From Mantis religiosa (Eukaryota > Arthropoda > Insecta > Mantodea > Mantidae): a DNA stretch of 64,000 nt. The notes under the pieces are model-generated. The model was not told the DNA's origin. It worked only from the letters and a program-made list of their open reading frames with translations, and did not search any database. The position numbers were made by a program, and so were the translations under genes. Of the stretch, positions 24,981-35,990 are shown piece by piece; the first letter of the stretch is position 1, and each line of letters starts with the position of its first letter. Where the stretch lies: positions 53,309,357 to 53,373,356 of the forward strand of contig CM060951.1 of assembly GCA_030765055.1 (NCBI GenBank), read 5' to 3'.

Positions 24981-25384
24981 ATATAAATTGATAAACTTCT
25001 AAGGAATTAGCAATTTTTAAAAGCTAGATGTTCTATGTAAATATGCATATTCCACATATATTAACAGTAAGTGGTATATCCATATGGCAGGGAATGCGTC
25101 ACTGCAGCTGTGACCCTATTGTGCTTCAGAGGAACGACCTGAACCTATCGCAGACGGCGCTACATCCGCGATGAGTCCCTAACAGGTGTAGACTTTCTTC
25201 AACCCGACGGAGTTCCAGCTAGCAATAGAGAGCCCGCCACTAGCCAGTCAGTTTTGGCTGATCAAACAGCCAGCGCTGGAAGGGCGGTCGACCGATCATA
25301 GCGCCTTCCTTCAGCGGATCACCATGTTTCCAGAGCGCAAGTACCACCATAGTGTAGCCCAACCGTGACTTCGTTGATTCTTGC

Positions 25385-25575
25385 TACCTGAAAAGACCAG
25401 AATGAAATGAAAGAAACCGAAATGGGGAATGTGAGATAAATATCTTTCACAGTGTGCACCGTGACCTGGGAAAACTCCTGGAAAAGCCCAAAGTCCGAAA
25501 TGTTGCCTGTGGGAGCCGAACCTGGAGCTCCTTAATGAGAGCCACAGACTCAACGTCCAAACTATTCCTCTTGGT
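25385..25575 (-). mobile_element. degenerate tRNA-like SINE
   Basis: On the minus strand, GTGGCTCTCATTAAGGAGCT and CCAGGTTCGGCTCCCACAGG resemble the head and box B of family C. CCAGGAGTTTTCCCAGGTC resembles the body. A 166-codon minus-strand frame across 25311-25811 is a shadow of this element. Confidence 0.5.
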
Positions 25576-25859
25576 GAAGTAAATGCTAGTGAATGGGGTG
25601 TATTCGCTTTGCAGGAAATTAAAGTAATTATATAATAAATAATATGAATATGTTCTTCTACATAATATATATTGGAGCTGAACTTTCTCCGAAATAAAAG
25701 AAATGATATGAATGCTTCAAATATCAATTCAGAACTTTGTGAGGCTGCAAGCGTAACATCCCATGGTCTATCCAATAGCATAATTGCTGCGTTGACAGTG
25801 TTTTTCTCCATCCTGGCTCTATGTAGTAATGGAGAACTTTCTATAACCTACCACATAGT

Positions 25860-27316
25860 TGTCGTGAAGACAGATGAATATTAACAGGATTATGAATAGC
25901 TAAAATTATTTTGTTATGATTTTAAAATATCTTGCAATTAATTCTGCAAAATAGTTCAATTAATATCAAGATAGACAAAAACATAATACACAAAAGTTGT
26001 ATATCTGTTTCAAATATGATTTATTTCAAGTAACGTTTTGTGACATTAGCCATTTTACCAACTTAAAATAATTATAAGCTAATATAAAAGGCTCCAGTTG
26101 CGGCAAACCCGCATACCAGAGTTAAACTGGTTGGGTTCTAATTGGAGCTATGAGTTCTCCTATCCTCAGGTAAATGGTTGTAGGAAATGGATTTTGGTGG
26201 CTGTTGGCTACTCAGTCGTATTAATAACACATTGTTTGTTGCAGAATTATTTAGTTTAATTCCTATTAAGTTTGCTTATCGACTTGGATCGATAACCACC
26301 TGTTAGTAAAATTCCTAACATAAATTTAATTTTACTTGAAACCCTGGATTACTTGTTTAAAGTTACTTCCGCGCGGTTTCTATTTCTTCTTTATACGGTG
26401 ACTACTTTGCTCTAATAAATTTCTAATGCTGCTTCCACTTACGCTGGTTGCGCTATTCTTAACTTCTCTACATCTCAGACTCATAAATCTTCGCTTCTCT
26501 TCTTAACGGGCATGAACACGTCCTTCCTGTCATGGTATCACCTTTTAAGTAAGTTTTTCTTAATTCACGATTCAGTTCGAACCTTATTCTGACCCTCTCA
26601 CTAACTTTATCACATGACCAAACTAGCTCACCCTTCTCAAATGTTACATTATTATTGGTTTCTCATTTATTTCGAATTTTCGCATTCGTTTGCAAAACTC
26701 ATTTAACTCATTGACGTTCAGCCCACCCTGAGTTGGGGAACGCCTACCCTGAGTTGTTTGTAACGGTATACATCGTTATCAAATCAGCGTTCATGCACAA
26801 CTGTATTTTGAAAGCCCCTTTGTCCCAACACATTCCTGGCAGAAAGTATACTATAGTTCTCAGACATTGAACTTTCACTTGCACAAAGAGGATAACGGTT
26901 CTTCCTTCCTGTCTCTCCGAAGTGTACAGATTTTTACAAGAATATTTTCTCTTCCTTGCTTGAATGCTAGTATATACGAGTAAATTATATTCTTTCCTTC
27001 TTATTCCTTAAGTCAACTGCTATTTTAATCATTACTCTATCCATCCTAATTTCATATTATAACAAGATTTTTATATTAGTTTAGCAAAGCATTTCTATTA
27101 TTTTATCTTCTTTTTTTAATTGTCTAATTTCGATTAAATCGCCGCCTTAAAATCGTTGCCCGATACTGCGGTTACATAGTATAATCTTATTTAATTTATA
27201 TAATTAACAATAACAATTTAAGTAACAGGTAGAGCAATCAAAAGAAATGATCTGTACCAGTTAAATAATTTTCTATTAATAAGAGGTAACAATTTTAAAT
27301 TGACTCAGTTATACAA
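25860..27316. other. unassigned AT-rich DNA
   Basis: No gene or repeat that I can support. Confidence 0.35.
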
Positions 27317-27572
27317 GACCGATTTCACCAACAAATGTTAAGACTTAACACGAGTTTAGCAATAGTTAAAACAAAAATTGCATTTCACCAACAAGTTTTA
27401 GCGTAACACTCGTGTTAAATCTTATGTTAAACTAACAAGCCGAATTTCTAATGTTAAGTCCTTAACAATTGTAAATAGTCAAGATGGCGAGCATGAACTC
27501 AGCTGTTGATGTTGATTTGCTGTATTTAAGACCGTCTAATTGGCATTCATAATAGAGTACGGCCTATAAGGA

Positions 27573-27710
27573 GAAATGATTTTGAGGAACTATCCGAAGA
27601 AAATTGTTTTACGGAGGTATAGACTGTCGAAATATGTTGCTATGAAGGTTACTGCGGAAGTACAAGAGAGGTTAGAACATGCATCGAAAGGAATATGACG
27701 ATCTCACCTT
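27573..27710 (+). pseudogene. HARBI1-like transposase N-terminal fragment
   Basis: Broken frames give NDFEELSEENCF and then YRLSKYVAMKVTAEVQERLE, resembling the start of Harbinger transposases (basic stretch, YRL(S/T)K, a helix ending in LEH). A frameshift separates the two parts. The DDE domain is missing, because the tandem repeat begins at the LEH position (27671). Confidence 0.55.
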
Positions 27711-28350
27711 TGCTTCAAGTATGAATAACCTTGCGGTTTTATAATTCACTGAATTATGTGGATAATACGTTGTCCACCTCCCGTCTTGAAATGTTCAAGT
27801 CGCTTGCCCTTCTCTCCTCGTTTTACATTTACGTAATACTGAGTTAGAACATACATCGAAAGGAATATGACTATCTCGCCTTAGCTTCAAATATTAGTAA
27901 CCTTGCGATTTTATAGTTCACTGAATCATGTGGATAATACACTGTCCACCTCCCGTCTTGAAACGTTTAAGGCACTTCTTCGCGCCTCGTTTTAAATTTA
28001 CGTAATAATGAGTTAGAATATACGTCGAAAGGAAGATACCGATCTTGTCTTTGCTCCAAGTATTAATAACTTTGCGATTTTATAATTCACTGAATTATGT
28101 GAATAATACATTGTCCACCTCCCGTCTTGAAACGTTTAAGGCACTTCTTCGCGCCTCGTTTTAAATTTACGTAATAATGAGTTAGAATATACATCGAAAG
28201 GAAGATGCCGATCTTGTCTTTGCTTCAAGTATTAATAACTTTGCGATTTTATAATTCACTGAATTATGTGAATAATACACTGTCCACCTCCCGTCTTGAA
28301 ACGTTTAAGGCACTTGTTCTTCGCACCTCGTTTTAAATTTACGTAATACT
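27671..28350 (+). repeat. four-copy tandem repeat, ~170 bp unit
   Basis: Units begin at 27671, 27843, 28012 and 28181 (spacing 172, 169, 169). They share GTTAGAA.AT.C.TCGAAAGGA, TTCACTGAATTATGTG, CACCTCCCGTCTTGAAA and TTTACGTAATA. Units 3 and 4 are the most alike, which suggests stepwise duplication inside the transposon. Confidence 0.9.
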
Positions 28351-28560
28351 GACAAGTTGTTTAGTGCTTGTAGTAGTGACACATGCATTTGAATTAAATT
28401 TGTTTCCAATATTTTCCCCGCAACATCTTTCTCTTTTACATTAACTGCATCCGTCCTCTTATTTTCCACGATATCCTTACACCATTTCAATTAACAATTC
28501 TTTCTCCGTCGATGAGAAATTTGACTCACGGCTTTATTTATGATTTTGTTCATCCGCCAT
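28305..28560 (-). pseudogene. Myb/SANT-like (zeste-type) DNA-binding fragment of Harbinger
   Basis: The minus-strand frame includes KIINKAVSQISHRRRKNC, a stop, then CKDIVENKRTDAVNVKEKDV. The pattern IIENK(R/K)TDA..KEK..AW is typical of the Myb/SANT-like domain (zeste-type) carried by Harbinger second ORFs. The rest is frameshifted. It probably helped the transposase enter the nucleus and bind the ends in the intact element. Confidence 0.55.
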
Positions 28561-28876
28561 TTGTGCAGACGAAAATGAAAGCAAAAGCGCATCGGAGTAC
28601 GTTCAGAAAATCATCCATAGCCTTCTACAGCTGTGATATTTATAAGTTTCTTGGCACTAACACAGCTTTGTTAACATTTTAAGAAAGCAGGTTGGTGAAA
28701 TGCAAGAAATTTAACATTAGTTTTAGCGCTGTGACAATTGTTACGTTACATTTATTGACGTTGATTTTAACATCTGTTGGTGAAATCGGGCAATATGATT
28801 TTGTTGCTAATAATGAATTGAATTGTATTTTAATGTAAATTATGCATGTGAAAACTTTGTAATCAAGAATGTCAAT

Positions 28877-29105
28877 GCCCGCCTCGGTAGCGTGGTGATA
28901 GCGTGTCTGCCTCGCGTTCAAGAGGTCCCGAGTTTGAATCTCGGTCAGGGTGAGTTACTTGGATGAGGCTTTATCGGGGTTTTCCCTTATCATGAAAGAC
29001 GAATTTCAGGTAACTCTAAGTTCTATAGACTCTGGGCTAATTTGAGCATCATGTCACCCATTTCATTAATCGTCTGATATGCCTTAACGTAAAAGGATGT
29101 AAATG
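28877..29105 (+). mobile_element. tRNA-derived SINE, family A
   Basis: Starts GCCCGCCTCGGTAGCGTGGT. The box B region is CCCGAGTTTGAATCTCGGTC, and the body ends at AAAAGGATGTAAATG. The flanks AATGTCAAT and AATGTTAAT suggest a 9-bp duplication with one change. Confidence 0.85.
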
Positions 29106-30281
29106 TTAATATATGCAAGTTGCAGCTGTTAAACTTTTAGGTTCAATTGCGATAAAGTCATGGCGTTTATAACTATTAAATAACAATGAAAATGTTCTGC
29201 GAAGATAAAGGATGCAATTTCACATAGTATAGTGCAGTAATGTCGGTTCACTACAGTTAATTCGCATTGATAAACTTCTATTTCGTAAAGATTACATAAA
29301 GAGTATCTGAGTACCTACTGTGGAATTAGCTTCTCCATTTCTTATATACATTCAATGATAACAAATAGTGGCTGTGTTACTCAAAGAGACATGATACTAG
29401 ATGCATTCCGAATTATTTCAAAAGCGTTATAGGAGTCCCTCTCAATCACACTTCCGTTTAGCATTTCCTGCCTTAGCAAATGCAAATGTTCCTTAATCCC
29501 CATCAGCTTCTACAAGAGCTACCTTGCTACATAATCTCGTCTAAGCTAATGACGGAAATGGTTTCACGCTCCTCAAACGGCAATAACGAGCGGAACATGA
29601 TCCACTCTGTATTACGTGCATGCAGCGACTCGGACTAATCTCTTGATTAACAGCCTTTGTCGTATAGGTCAGTTTGTTCCGTTGTCTCTCCTCAGTCAAC
29701 ACAATCTCAACTCTAGCTCCGACAGATTAAGTCGCCTGTGTTTCAACTGCACTGTTACCAACACGACAGAGTTACACCTCCATCGCTCTCGCCCCAACAT
29801 TTCCAGAGTGACCTTCAAAATCATTTTAATAGTAATAAAATACAACCAGGTCTCTGCTGTTTTGGGTACATTATGATGTGACACCTGTAGCAGATGTTGC
29901 CTAACAGCTGTCGACCGTTTGGTGCGAATACTGCTGCATAATTTGTGAAGCTATCCATATAACGTCAGGGATGTCAGGAAGTGGTGAAGCCCTTGGTTGG
30001 TGCCTGCTCAGCTCCGGTTCATCTTATTCTATCTAATACCTTCTTCCACTTGGGAATGGAAGACAGAAAAGACCATGTGCATCGTCCAAAGAGGGCGCGT
30101 TCAGGCAGGTACGGGCGAGGTAGTGAGGAGGTAGTGAACAGATTCTTCGCTTTTAAAAAATTAGAAATGCCTATTTTACGTTTTTCTATCTCATACAGAG
30201 GTTTGCATCCATCCAAAAAGTAACCCCAAGAATTTATTGAAAATACACGTTTCAAGTACCCTAATCCAAAAAAAACCCTTC

Positions 30282-30283
<2 letters not shown>
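29106..30283. other. unassigned DNA
   Basis: Open frames of 60-86 codons near 29616-30255 on both strands show no domain, signal peptide or paralogue in the window. Confidence 0.35.
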
Positions 30284-30351
<68 letters not shown>

Positions 30352-30352
30352 G
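30284..30352 (+). repeat. (TG)n microsatellite
   Basis: About 34 TG units. Confidence 0.96.
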
Positions 30353-30799
30353 ATGGGGTTCACAAAATCGATAACAACGTTTTCTCATTTTCAAATATTT
30401 TCATGAACATCCCCAAGATCATCGTTTACCTACAAAGAAAAGATTGAAAATTTTAATTTCCTCAAAAATGATTAACAATTTTGATGAAAGTATCATATGT
30501 TCAAGATATTTTCCTAACAAATGAAATTTATATCTTCAATTTTCTGGGAATAACCTCAACTCCTCTGTAAGATGCAGAGGAAACAGTATCCCAAAAAAAT
30601 ATAGATCCTCTTTAAAGCACTCAGTTTCTGTCACATTGTTTGTGGAGAAACTATCTTAAGGATATGTTTTATATCCTTAGAAACAATGTAAGGTTTATTT
30701 CGAATTAACATGAAGTAGGTAGAAGAATATGTGTTTTTACTTCCCCCAGCGATACTCCCATCTCTGTAACCCGTCCAAATAGTACTCGGCGTTTTTCTC

Positions 30800-31845
30800 T
30801 GCAAAATAATTGTTCACGAAGGTAATTGAATCTTCATTTGACGAAAATCTGTCCTCCGAGCGCAATTCCGGGCTAGATCTGGTGCGTAAGGCGGGTGGTC
30901 AAGCGTTTCAAGCCGTAATTCGTAGAGTTTCGCCATTGCAACCGCTGAGGTGTGAGAAGGTGCCTGGTTTTGGTGAAACAGGATTTTCTTTTTGTGCAAA
31001 TGTGGCCGTTTTTCCGCCAGTTCTGCCTTCAGCTTGTCAACTAATGATGCGTAGTATGCTTCTGTAATGGTTTTCCCTTTTTGAAGGTAATTGATTAAAA
31101 TAACTCCATGACTATCCAAAAAAAAAAAAACCGCCGCCATCACTTTCCCAGCCGAAAAAACAGCTTTTGGTTTCTTGCAGCCGCTTCCCCCTTTGTAGTC
31201 CACTGTTTGGACTGTAATTTTGTTTCGGGCATATAATGGTGTATTCAAGTTTCATCTACAATAGTTAATCATCACCAAAGCTCGGATTTATTGCGCCTAA
31301 AGTGCGCCAACAGAGAGTTGGAAATGTTCATTCGAAAACGTTTTTGGTCTAACGTGAGCAAACGCGACACCCAACGCTCGCATAGCTTACTCATGTGTAA
31401 TTTTGATTTTAATATGTGAAAAAAAAGATCTTTTGACATGTTCATATCCTCTGCTATCTCTCACTTTAATTCGGTGGTCGTCTAGCACCATTTTATGAAC
31501 TTTGGCGATGTTTTCGTAGTTGCAGTTTTTGGACTCCCAATATTTCACTGTGGTAAATGATGGTGCAGAGTCCCCATACACAGAGTCCAACTCATCTTTG
31601 ATTTGCGTAGGCCTATTGCCTTTCAAAAACAAATATTTAATGACAGCTCGGTACTCGGTTTTGTCCATTTTTATAAAAACACTCACATAAACTCACTCCA
31701 ACGTCTGTTACATAACAACTGAGCGTCCAAAATGGTTGACTTTGATGAGTAACTGTCAACAGATGAACAGCGAAATTCAGTGAGTTTTTATTTACGAGTG
31801 CTGCCAACTTTATGGTGAGGTCGGAAACTTTTCAGACCACCCTCG
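30800..31845 (-). mobile_element. mariner transposon
   Basis: On the minus strand the element opens with CGAGGGTGGTCTGAAAAGTT next to a TA (31846-31847), a classic mariner end. The N-terminal domain starts at 31686 and the catalytic part ends near 30814. The opposite terminal repeat was not found, so the 3' end is approximate. Confidence 0.8.
30814..31686 (-). pseudogene. mariner transposase (broken)
   Basis: N-terminal helix-turn-helix: MDKTEYRAVIKYLFLKGN, then a YGDSAPSFTTVKYW stretch. The catalytic half has AGKVMAAVFFFLDSHGVILI, ITEAYYASLVDKL and APSHTSAVAMAKL, then HPPYAPDLA. The first-aspartate block reads DET followed by TGA (31247-31245) where Trp is expected, and a frameshift follows before AGKVMA. 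The second block reads HQNQAPSH instead of the usual HDNAPSH, so the second catalytic Asp is lost. The transposase is clearly inactive. Confidence 0.85.
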
Positions 31846-31849
31846 TACG

Positions 31850-32230
31850 TCACATTATCAAATGAAAATCTAAGGAGGCTAAAAGAAAAGCTAGAATGAG
31901 TAATTATACTCGGGAATAAGAACTTTTGTACGGACCATGAGACCAAAATGAAGTGAAATTAGCATACAGTTTCTGCTTACTGTTAGTTTCAACATATCGT
32001 ATATAGTGGAACATAAATAGGTCCAGAGGTATTTTTATGTGGTTCTTCAAATGGACACGAATACTAAAAAATGTCGTGAAACATTTTCCCCTTCGAGCCT
32101 GCTGTTGCCATTCTTAAAACGCAATTAACTAACACATCAGCATTATCTACTCCATTTATTTTTATGTACTTATTTATTCACTCATCTACATATATGGTAT
32201 TCGTGCAGAACAGAACATTTCGCTGATGTA
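31850..32230. other. unassigned AT-rich DNA
   Basis: Nothing recognised. Confidence 0.35.
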
Positions 32231-32233
32231 GCT

Positions 32234-32355
32234 TCACTGGTCCAATAGCTCTCGTTCTGCTATCTTTTGGAGCTCCGCTGAAGTACGTGCTAACTGAGCC
32301 AGCGTGGCACTAAACAGGCTGACTAACAGAAACAACGCCAATGTCTTTCGGACTT
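32234..32355 (-). CDS. candidate exon of a small secreted peptide gene
   Basis: On the minus strand a TTTTTTTTAG acceptor-like site is followed by AA-GTC-CGA-AAG. The frame gives VRKTLALFLLVSLFSATLAQ, then a charged helix-like tail (ARTSAELQKIAERELLDQ) and TGA (32236-32234). If an upstream exon supplied ATG-A, the protein would begin with Met-Lys-Val-Arg-Lys and have a textbook signal peptide with cleavage after ATLA. The remaining 20 residues lack cysteines and dibasic sites, so the exon may instead splice onward. I do not recognise the family. No upstream exon was identified, and a chance hydrophobic frame cannot be excluded. Confidence 0.35.
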
Positions 32356-32614
32356 CTAAAAAAAATGTACATCTGTTGTAAGAATATATAAGTATAGTGA
32401 GTGCAGAAAGTCGTGCAAACGCAACACGAGCTTCATTATTTGGATGCATACGTATATGCATATCTAGTGACGGAATTGTTTGGTCTATTCATACTGTTTG
32501 CGCTTATTCAATGCTTTAGGTAATTGGTGCTTCTGTAGTTTGAGCAATTGCAAACTGTTCCTTTGTTTGTTTACTGTGCATAACATAAACAACGAATGAA
32601 TTAAATGAGCTAAA

Positions 32615-32882
32615 GGATCACTTTCTTCTTGGGCAGCCAGCGGGAGTGTGCATCTCTCCCATCTTCAGGATATTTATAAAATGTTATAACCACAAATTAA
32701 ATACTGGACGTAACACAAATATAAACAAAGACAAAACACTATCAAAATTCGCATTACTGAACAAAAGACTGTTTTCAGTAAATTAAATGCCAAGTCAGGA
32801 GATGGCGTGAGTATAGAAAATTATGTCAAAGAAACGTAACTACTTAACTTGATTATCAAGCTGCAGGTCTTGTTACGAGCTA
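32615..32882 (-). mobile_element. Penelope-like element 3' fragment
   Basis: Shares a long block with 48935-49440 and 52945-53420 (ATCTCTCCCATC.TCAGGATAT, AAAACACTATCAAAATTCGC, TACTTAACTTGATTATCAAG). Those copies extend into minus-strand coding sequence resembling a Penelope-like C-terminus. This copy holds only the 3' non-coding part. Confidence 0.6.
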
Positions 32883-32894
32883 AAGGATATTCTA

Positions 32895-33012
32895 AGTATC
32901 AATTAACCTTATCCGTCTTAAGACAAGCTGAAATCATAAAAAAAACACCGATTCTGGTAACTTATCCTAATTGAGTTTCAAACTCGGAACCTTTTGAGGT
33001 ACAGTCTTGACA
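32895..33012 (-). mobile_element. SINE family A fossil
   Basis: Inverted, decayed SINE: ACTTATCCTAATTGAGTTTC and AAACTCGGAACCTTTTGAGG are the reverse of the family's TGAGTTACC and CCCGAGTTCGAA regions. The same fossil stands at the same place in the paralogous segments at 44105 and 45985, and inverted at 22335. Confidence 0.65.
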
Positions 33013-33443
33013 TAAATTTCCCTTCAATCTCGAAAATGGGGCGTAGTGATATAATAATTTTGTGAACTTGTTGATACAATGCAGTTTGTATTGAGGATTA
33101 AAGACTTTCAGTACAATTTATAAATTTCCGTATTTTTAGTGAACTCGGTTATTTTTCTATGCTACTTACTGCGACGAGAATGTGATTGTAAGGCGAAACT
33201 TTTAATGTAGGTAATGATATATTTATGACATCATCCTGAACTGCTTTATGGTATAGTCCTACCTTGCTCCCACAAGGTTTCTCATCAGTCATACGACAGA
33301 TACTGCAGGTATTTGATAGTGAAAACAAACATGTTAAATGTACTTAAGGAAAGTTACAATGTAAAACTGAATAAGATAACCTAAAATGGTAAAACAAGGT
33401 TATCATGGTTGTCAATACGCACGCTTTGCATAGCATTAGCCTC

Positions 33444-33450
33444 TTTATAA
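33444..33450 (+). promoter_or_regulatory. possible TATA box of the glycine-rich gene
   Basis: TTTATAA lies 90 bases before the ATG at 33540, within a block conserved upstream of all three first exons. The paralogues read TTACAAGG at this position, so the assignment is weak. Confidence 0.25.
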
Positions 33451-33539
33451 CATCCCGTGTGAAATAATATGCTCTAGTCATTTCAACAGTATTAGTAGCG
33501 AAAACTAGGTGAAGATTGAAACTAAAAAGTAACTCCGAA

Positions 33540-33584
33540 ATGAAGATTCCAATACTCTTAGTTTTGTTTTTGGTTATGGTTGTG
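33540..33584 (+). CDS. glycine-rich secreted protein, copy 1, exon 1 (signal peptide)
   Basis: ATG opens MKIPILLVLFLVMVV, a complete hydrophobic signal core of 15 codons. GTAAGT, a consensus donor, follows directly in phase 0. The proposed partner is the acceptor at 40323-40324, where exon 2 continues VSEC in frame. A close copy exists at 46658 (plus) and 21800 (minus), each with a GT directly after the same codon position. The intron would be 6,740 bases, of which over 5 kb is a Harbinger and a gypsy insertion. The start is the only ATG before the hydrophobic stretch. Function is unknown; the product should enter the secretory pathway. The splice is inferred from sequence alone. Confidence 0.6.
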
Positions 33585-33932
33585 GTAAGTTAAGCAAATA
33601 CCTTGTTTTGTAGCATTTACTTCAAGCATTAGTTTTAAATGACGAGTATCACGGAAGTAACATAATTTGAAAACAGTAGCCAGGCTCTTAGTATTTTCTC
33701 GATAATGTGCATGGCATCACTTTCATCAAGTCTATATGCGTCTTTTCTACACACCGTTAACCAATAGACTTCTGATTCTGGGTAGAAGGTGTCATTGGAA
33801 CTTCTACCTCTCCTAGAATTGACTTGATCCAACGTCAGTATTGGAGTATGGTCTGTTTCATGCAAATCGATATCATCACGTAGAAATATTAATAATTCTG
33901 AACACAAACTTCAAGTAATGAGTTCTGTCACT

Positions 33933-35215
33933 AAGGCCCGCTTGCATAAAAGATAATCTAAGTTCAAGCATATGAAAATGATCTTCAGTCAAGCTGAACT
34001 TAGAATTTTGGTTGTATAAACATTGATCTAAGTTCATGGCCTCTTGATCTAAGATCAAACCTAACTGGTGAATTTTCTCAAGTTAACTTGATTGAACTTA
34101 GATCAGCAGAACTGCAGAATTTACACAATAGTCTCTGAGAAGAAATAAGTAGTGCAGTTTTAAATAAATAGTAAATAAAGCATTTTTGTGGTTATTTGCA
34201 TAAATAATAGGCCTCTTTATTTCACAAATGTATGTTAATGATGCATTCTTTGGGTTCATAACCAATACATTTTTATTATTTTCAGAATTCAGATTTCTTC
34301 GATATCTGTGATGATTAGAATTTTGAATTTGAAAGGTCTCCTCGTGTTTTCCAACATAGAGGAAATCTTATCTCAGAACAAAATGACAGAAAATTCAAAA
34401 TGAGATTTGGACTATCAAAGCATGTAGTTGAAGAACTGGAGCATAGGCTACGTGCACAGTTAAGAACACAAACCCTGAGGATTTATGCACTTAATCCAAT
34501 ATTTATTATCATTCTCACATTACGGTTCTATGCAGCTGGAGGCTTCCAGATGGTGATTGGGGATGTATTTAGTATAAATAAAAGGACTGCATGTAGAACA
34601 ATACACAAAGCTACAAGGGAGATTGCAGCTTTAGCACCTCATTTCATCAGGATGCCCATGGAAGCGCCTGAAATAAGAAGGGTTATGCGAGATATATAGT
34701 TAGCTGAACACATCTTATCTTTTGCTTGAACTTCCATTTTCTGTTTATATTTTCCAACTCACAATATTGTAAACATACGAAAATGAAAAACATGTACATT
34801 AGGCATATAATGGAGATAAAGTACGCCAAATGATTACGTTTTGATAAATATTGTTTCAATATGGAGTAAATTCTTATACTGTTTATTTAATACAACATGA
34901 TTTCTAGGTGAGATAACCACAAAGCGAAAGATTTATTTAGTTTTTGTTATATCTAGAGTGGCTCCTCTCTGCACTTGAATTAAACAGAGTCGAGTAATTC
35001 CGATAGTTATCGAATCCTTTCTATACAATACGAAAGTTGTAACATGTTTGGTGAGGTTGCCAGATTTCTTTTTGTAATCTCGGATCAGTACTAAACCTCG
35101 TTCATCTGATCTAAGATCAGCATTTTACAACCCACGCGGGTTTGCAAACTTAGTTCAATTTTGATCATAGATTATAAATGAATTGCAGTTAGCGATTTTT
35201 ATGCAACCGGACCTT
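33933..35215 (+). mobile_element. PIF/Harbinger transposon, non-autonomous
   Basis: Inverted ends CCCGCTTGCATAAAA and, reversed, TCCGGTTGCATAAAA, near 33935 and 35213. Inner subterminal repeats have TGATCTAAG and CTTAGATCA motifs on both sides. The paralogous segment at about 46990-47030 lacks the element (GTCACTTAATTACTG...TTTTTCCAATCTAT), giving an empty site and suggesting an original TTA target. It sits in the intron of the glycine-rich gene. Confidence 0.75.
34400..34699 (+). pseudogene. HARBI1-like transposase N-terminal domain
   Basis: 99 codons: FGLSKHVVEELEHRLRAQL, ALNPIFIIILTLRFYAAGGF, then VIGDVFSINKRTACRTIHKA and IAALAPHFIRMP. This is the N-terminal helix-turn-helix region of HARBI1-type nucleases (LRF.ATGSFQ..VGD..G.SKSTV is the usual pattern). 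The frame ends before the catalytic DDE domain, which is not found downstream, so it cannot cut DNA. No stops interrupt the domain itself. Confidence 0.8.
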
Positions 35216-35624
35216 CCTGTTGTTTATCCAATCTATATCTATATCTAATTTTAGCATGCAATACTTATGACAGTACCAATACAATGTGTTAATAGGAATA
35301 ACATCACAGAAGAAAGAGAAGCAAACACATCCGAAAATACATTATACATTTAAGATAATAGAAAGAACAGAACAAATACAGACCATCTGGTACAAACATG
35401 TTATAGGACACCAGATTTAACTTGGCACCTACATATTAGAAAGAGAAGGAAATAAGTAGTCGCCATCTCCTTCGAACCCTCCCCTCTTTTATGGCCAGCC
35501 AGGTAGGGCAGACACATCAGTGGCGGATGAATTCATCTTGCAAGCTACTATTTTCACCCTTGAGTGACATTGCGCGCCTTCAGCCGGATGACGGCTGACA
35601 GGATGACAGCCTCATTGCGGACGG

Positions 35625-35990
35625 TTGGTTGAAGGGGAGACTGTGATGCGTGCTAATGGACACGGGGCAGCCGTGACAACCATCAGACCAGACGTAGCCG
35701 GAGGTTCGCCAGCGAGAACACCAAGCCCACCATACCAGCTAGTTAAGGCATCGTGCAACACCTTGCCTGTGGAGAAGGAGACCCTGCTGCAGTTGACCTT
35801 GGGACGGAGTGTCGTGCGTCTGTTGGTGTTCGCCACGAAGGTCCTGAGGAGGTGATACTGGGACTGGATGCCCTCAGAAGCCACGAGGCGACGTTCGACT
35901 TCGACAGAAACGTCCTGCGATTCAATAGAGAACAACCAATAACCCTAAGAGCACCTTGGAATGTGAAGGGTCATCCTGAGGGAGGACGTT
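35625..35990 (+). pseudogene. gypsy aspartic protease (broken)
   Basis: A retropepsin-like domain that would cleave the polyprotein. The Asp-Thr-Gly triplet is encoded at 35659-35667 in one frame, while the following stretch (AAVTTIRPDVAGG, then LPVEKETLLQLTLGRSVV) reads in another. An indel therefore lies directly at the active site. A further shift leads to LGLDALRSHEATFDFDRNVL. It is recognised by the RPD..AG and LGLD.LR patterns of arthropod gypsy proteases. Confidence 0.7.

Larger units (their letters stand above)
27317..28791 (+). mobile_element. PIF/Harbinger-type DNA transposon, deleted
   Basis: Inverted ends GACCGATTTCACCAACA and the reverse complement of TGTTGGTGAAATCGGGC. Inside are a HARBI1-like N-terminal fragment (plus strand) and a Myb/SANT-like fragment (minus strand). 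This is the two-gene convergent layout known for Harbinger elements. A four-copy tandem repeat fills the middle in place of the transposase core. The 3-bp target duplication is not clear. Confidence 0.65.

Noticed and set aside
24910..24981. Functional tRNA gene
   Set aside because: The anticodon loop lacks the usual T33, and the T stem has mismatches. The unit is half of a palindrome, so a tRNA-derived repeat is more likely.
25311..25811. 166-codon minus-strand frame
   Set aside because: Its central part is a degenerate SINE and the rest has no domain; a shadow of repeat sequence.
27671..28350. CRISPR-like array
   Set aside because: Four ~170-bp units are adjacent without unique spacers, and the setting is a eukaryotic transposon.
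30191..30394. Histidine/threonine-repeat protein on the minus strand
   Set aside because: Translation of the (TG)n microsatellite.
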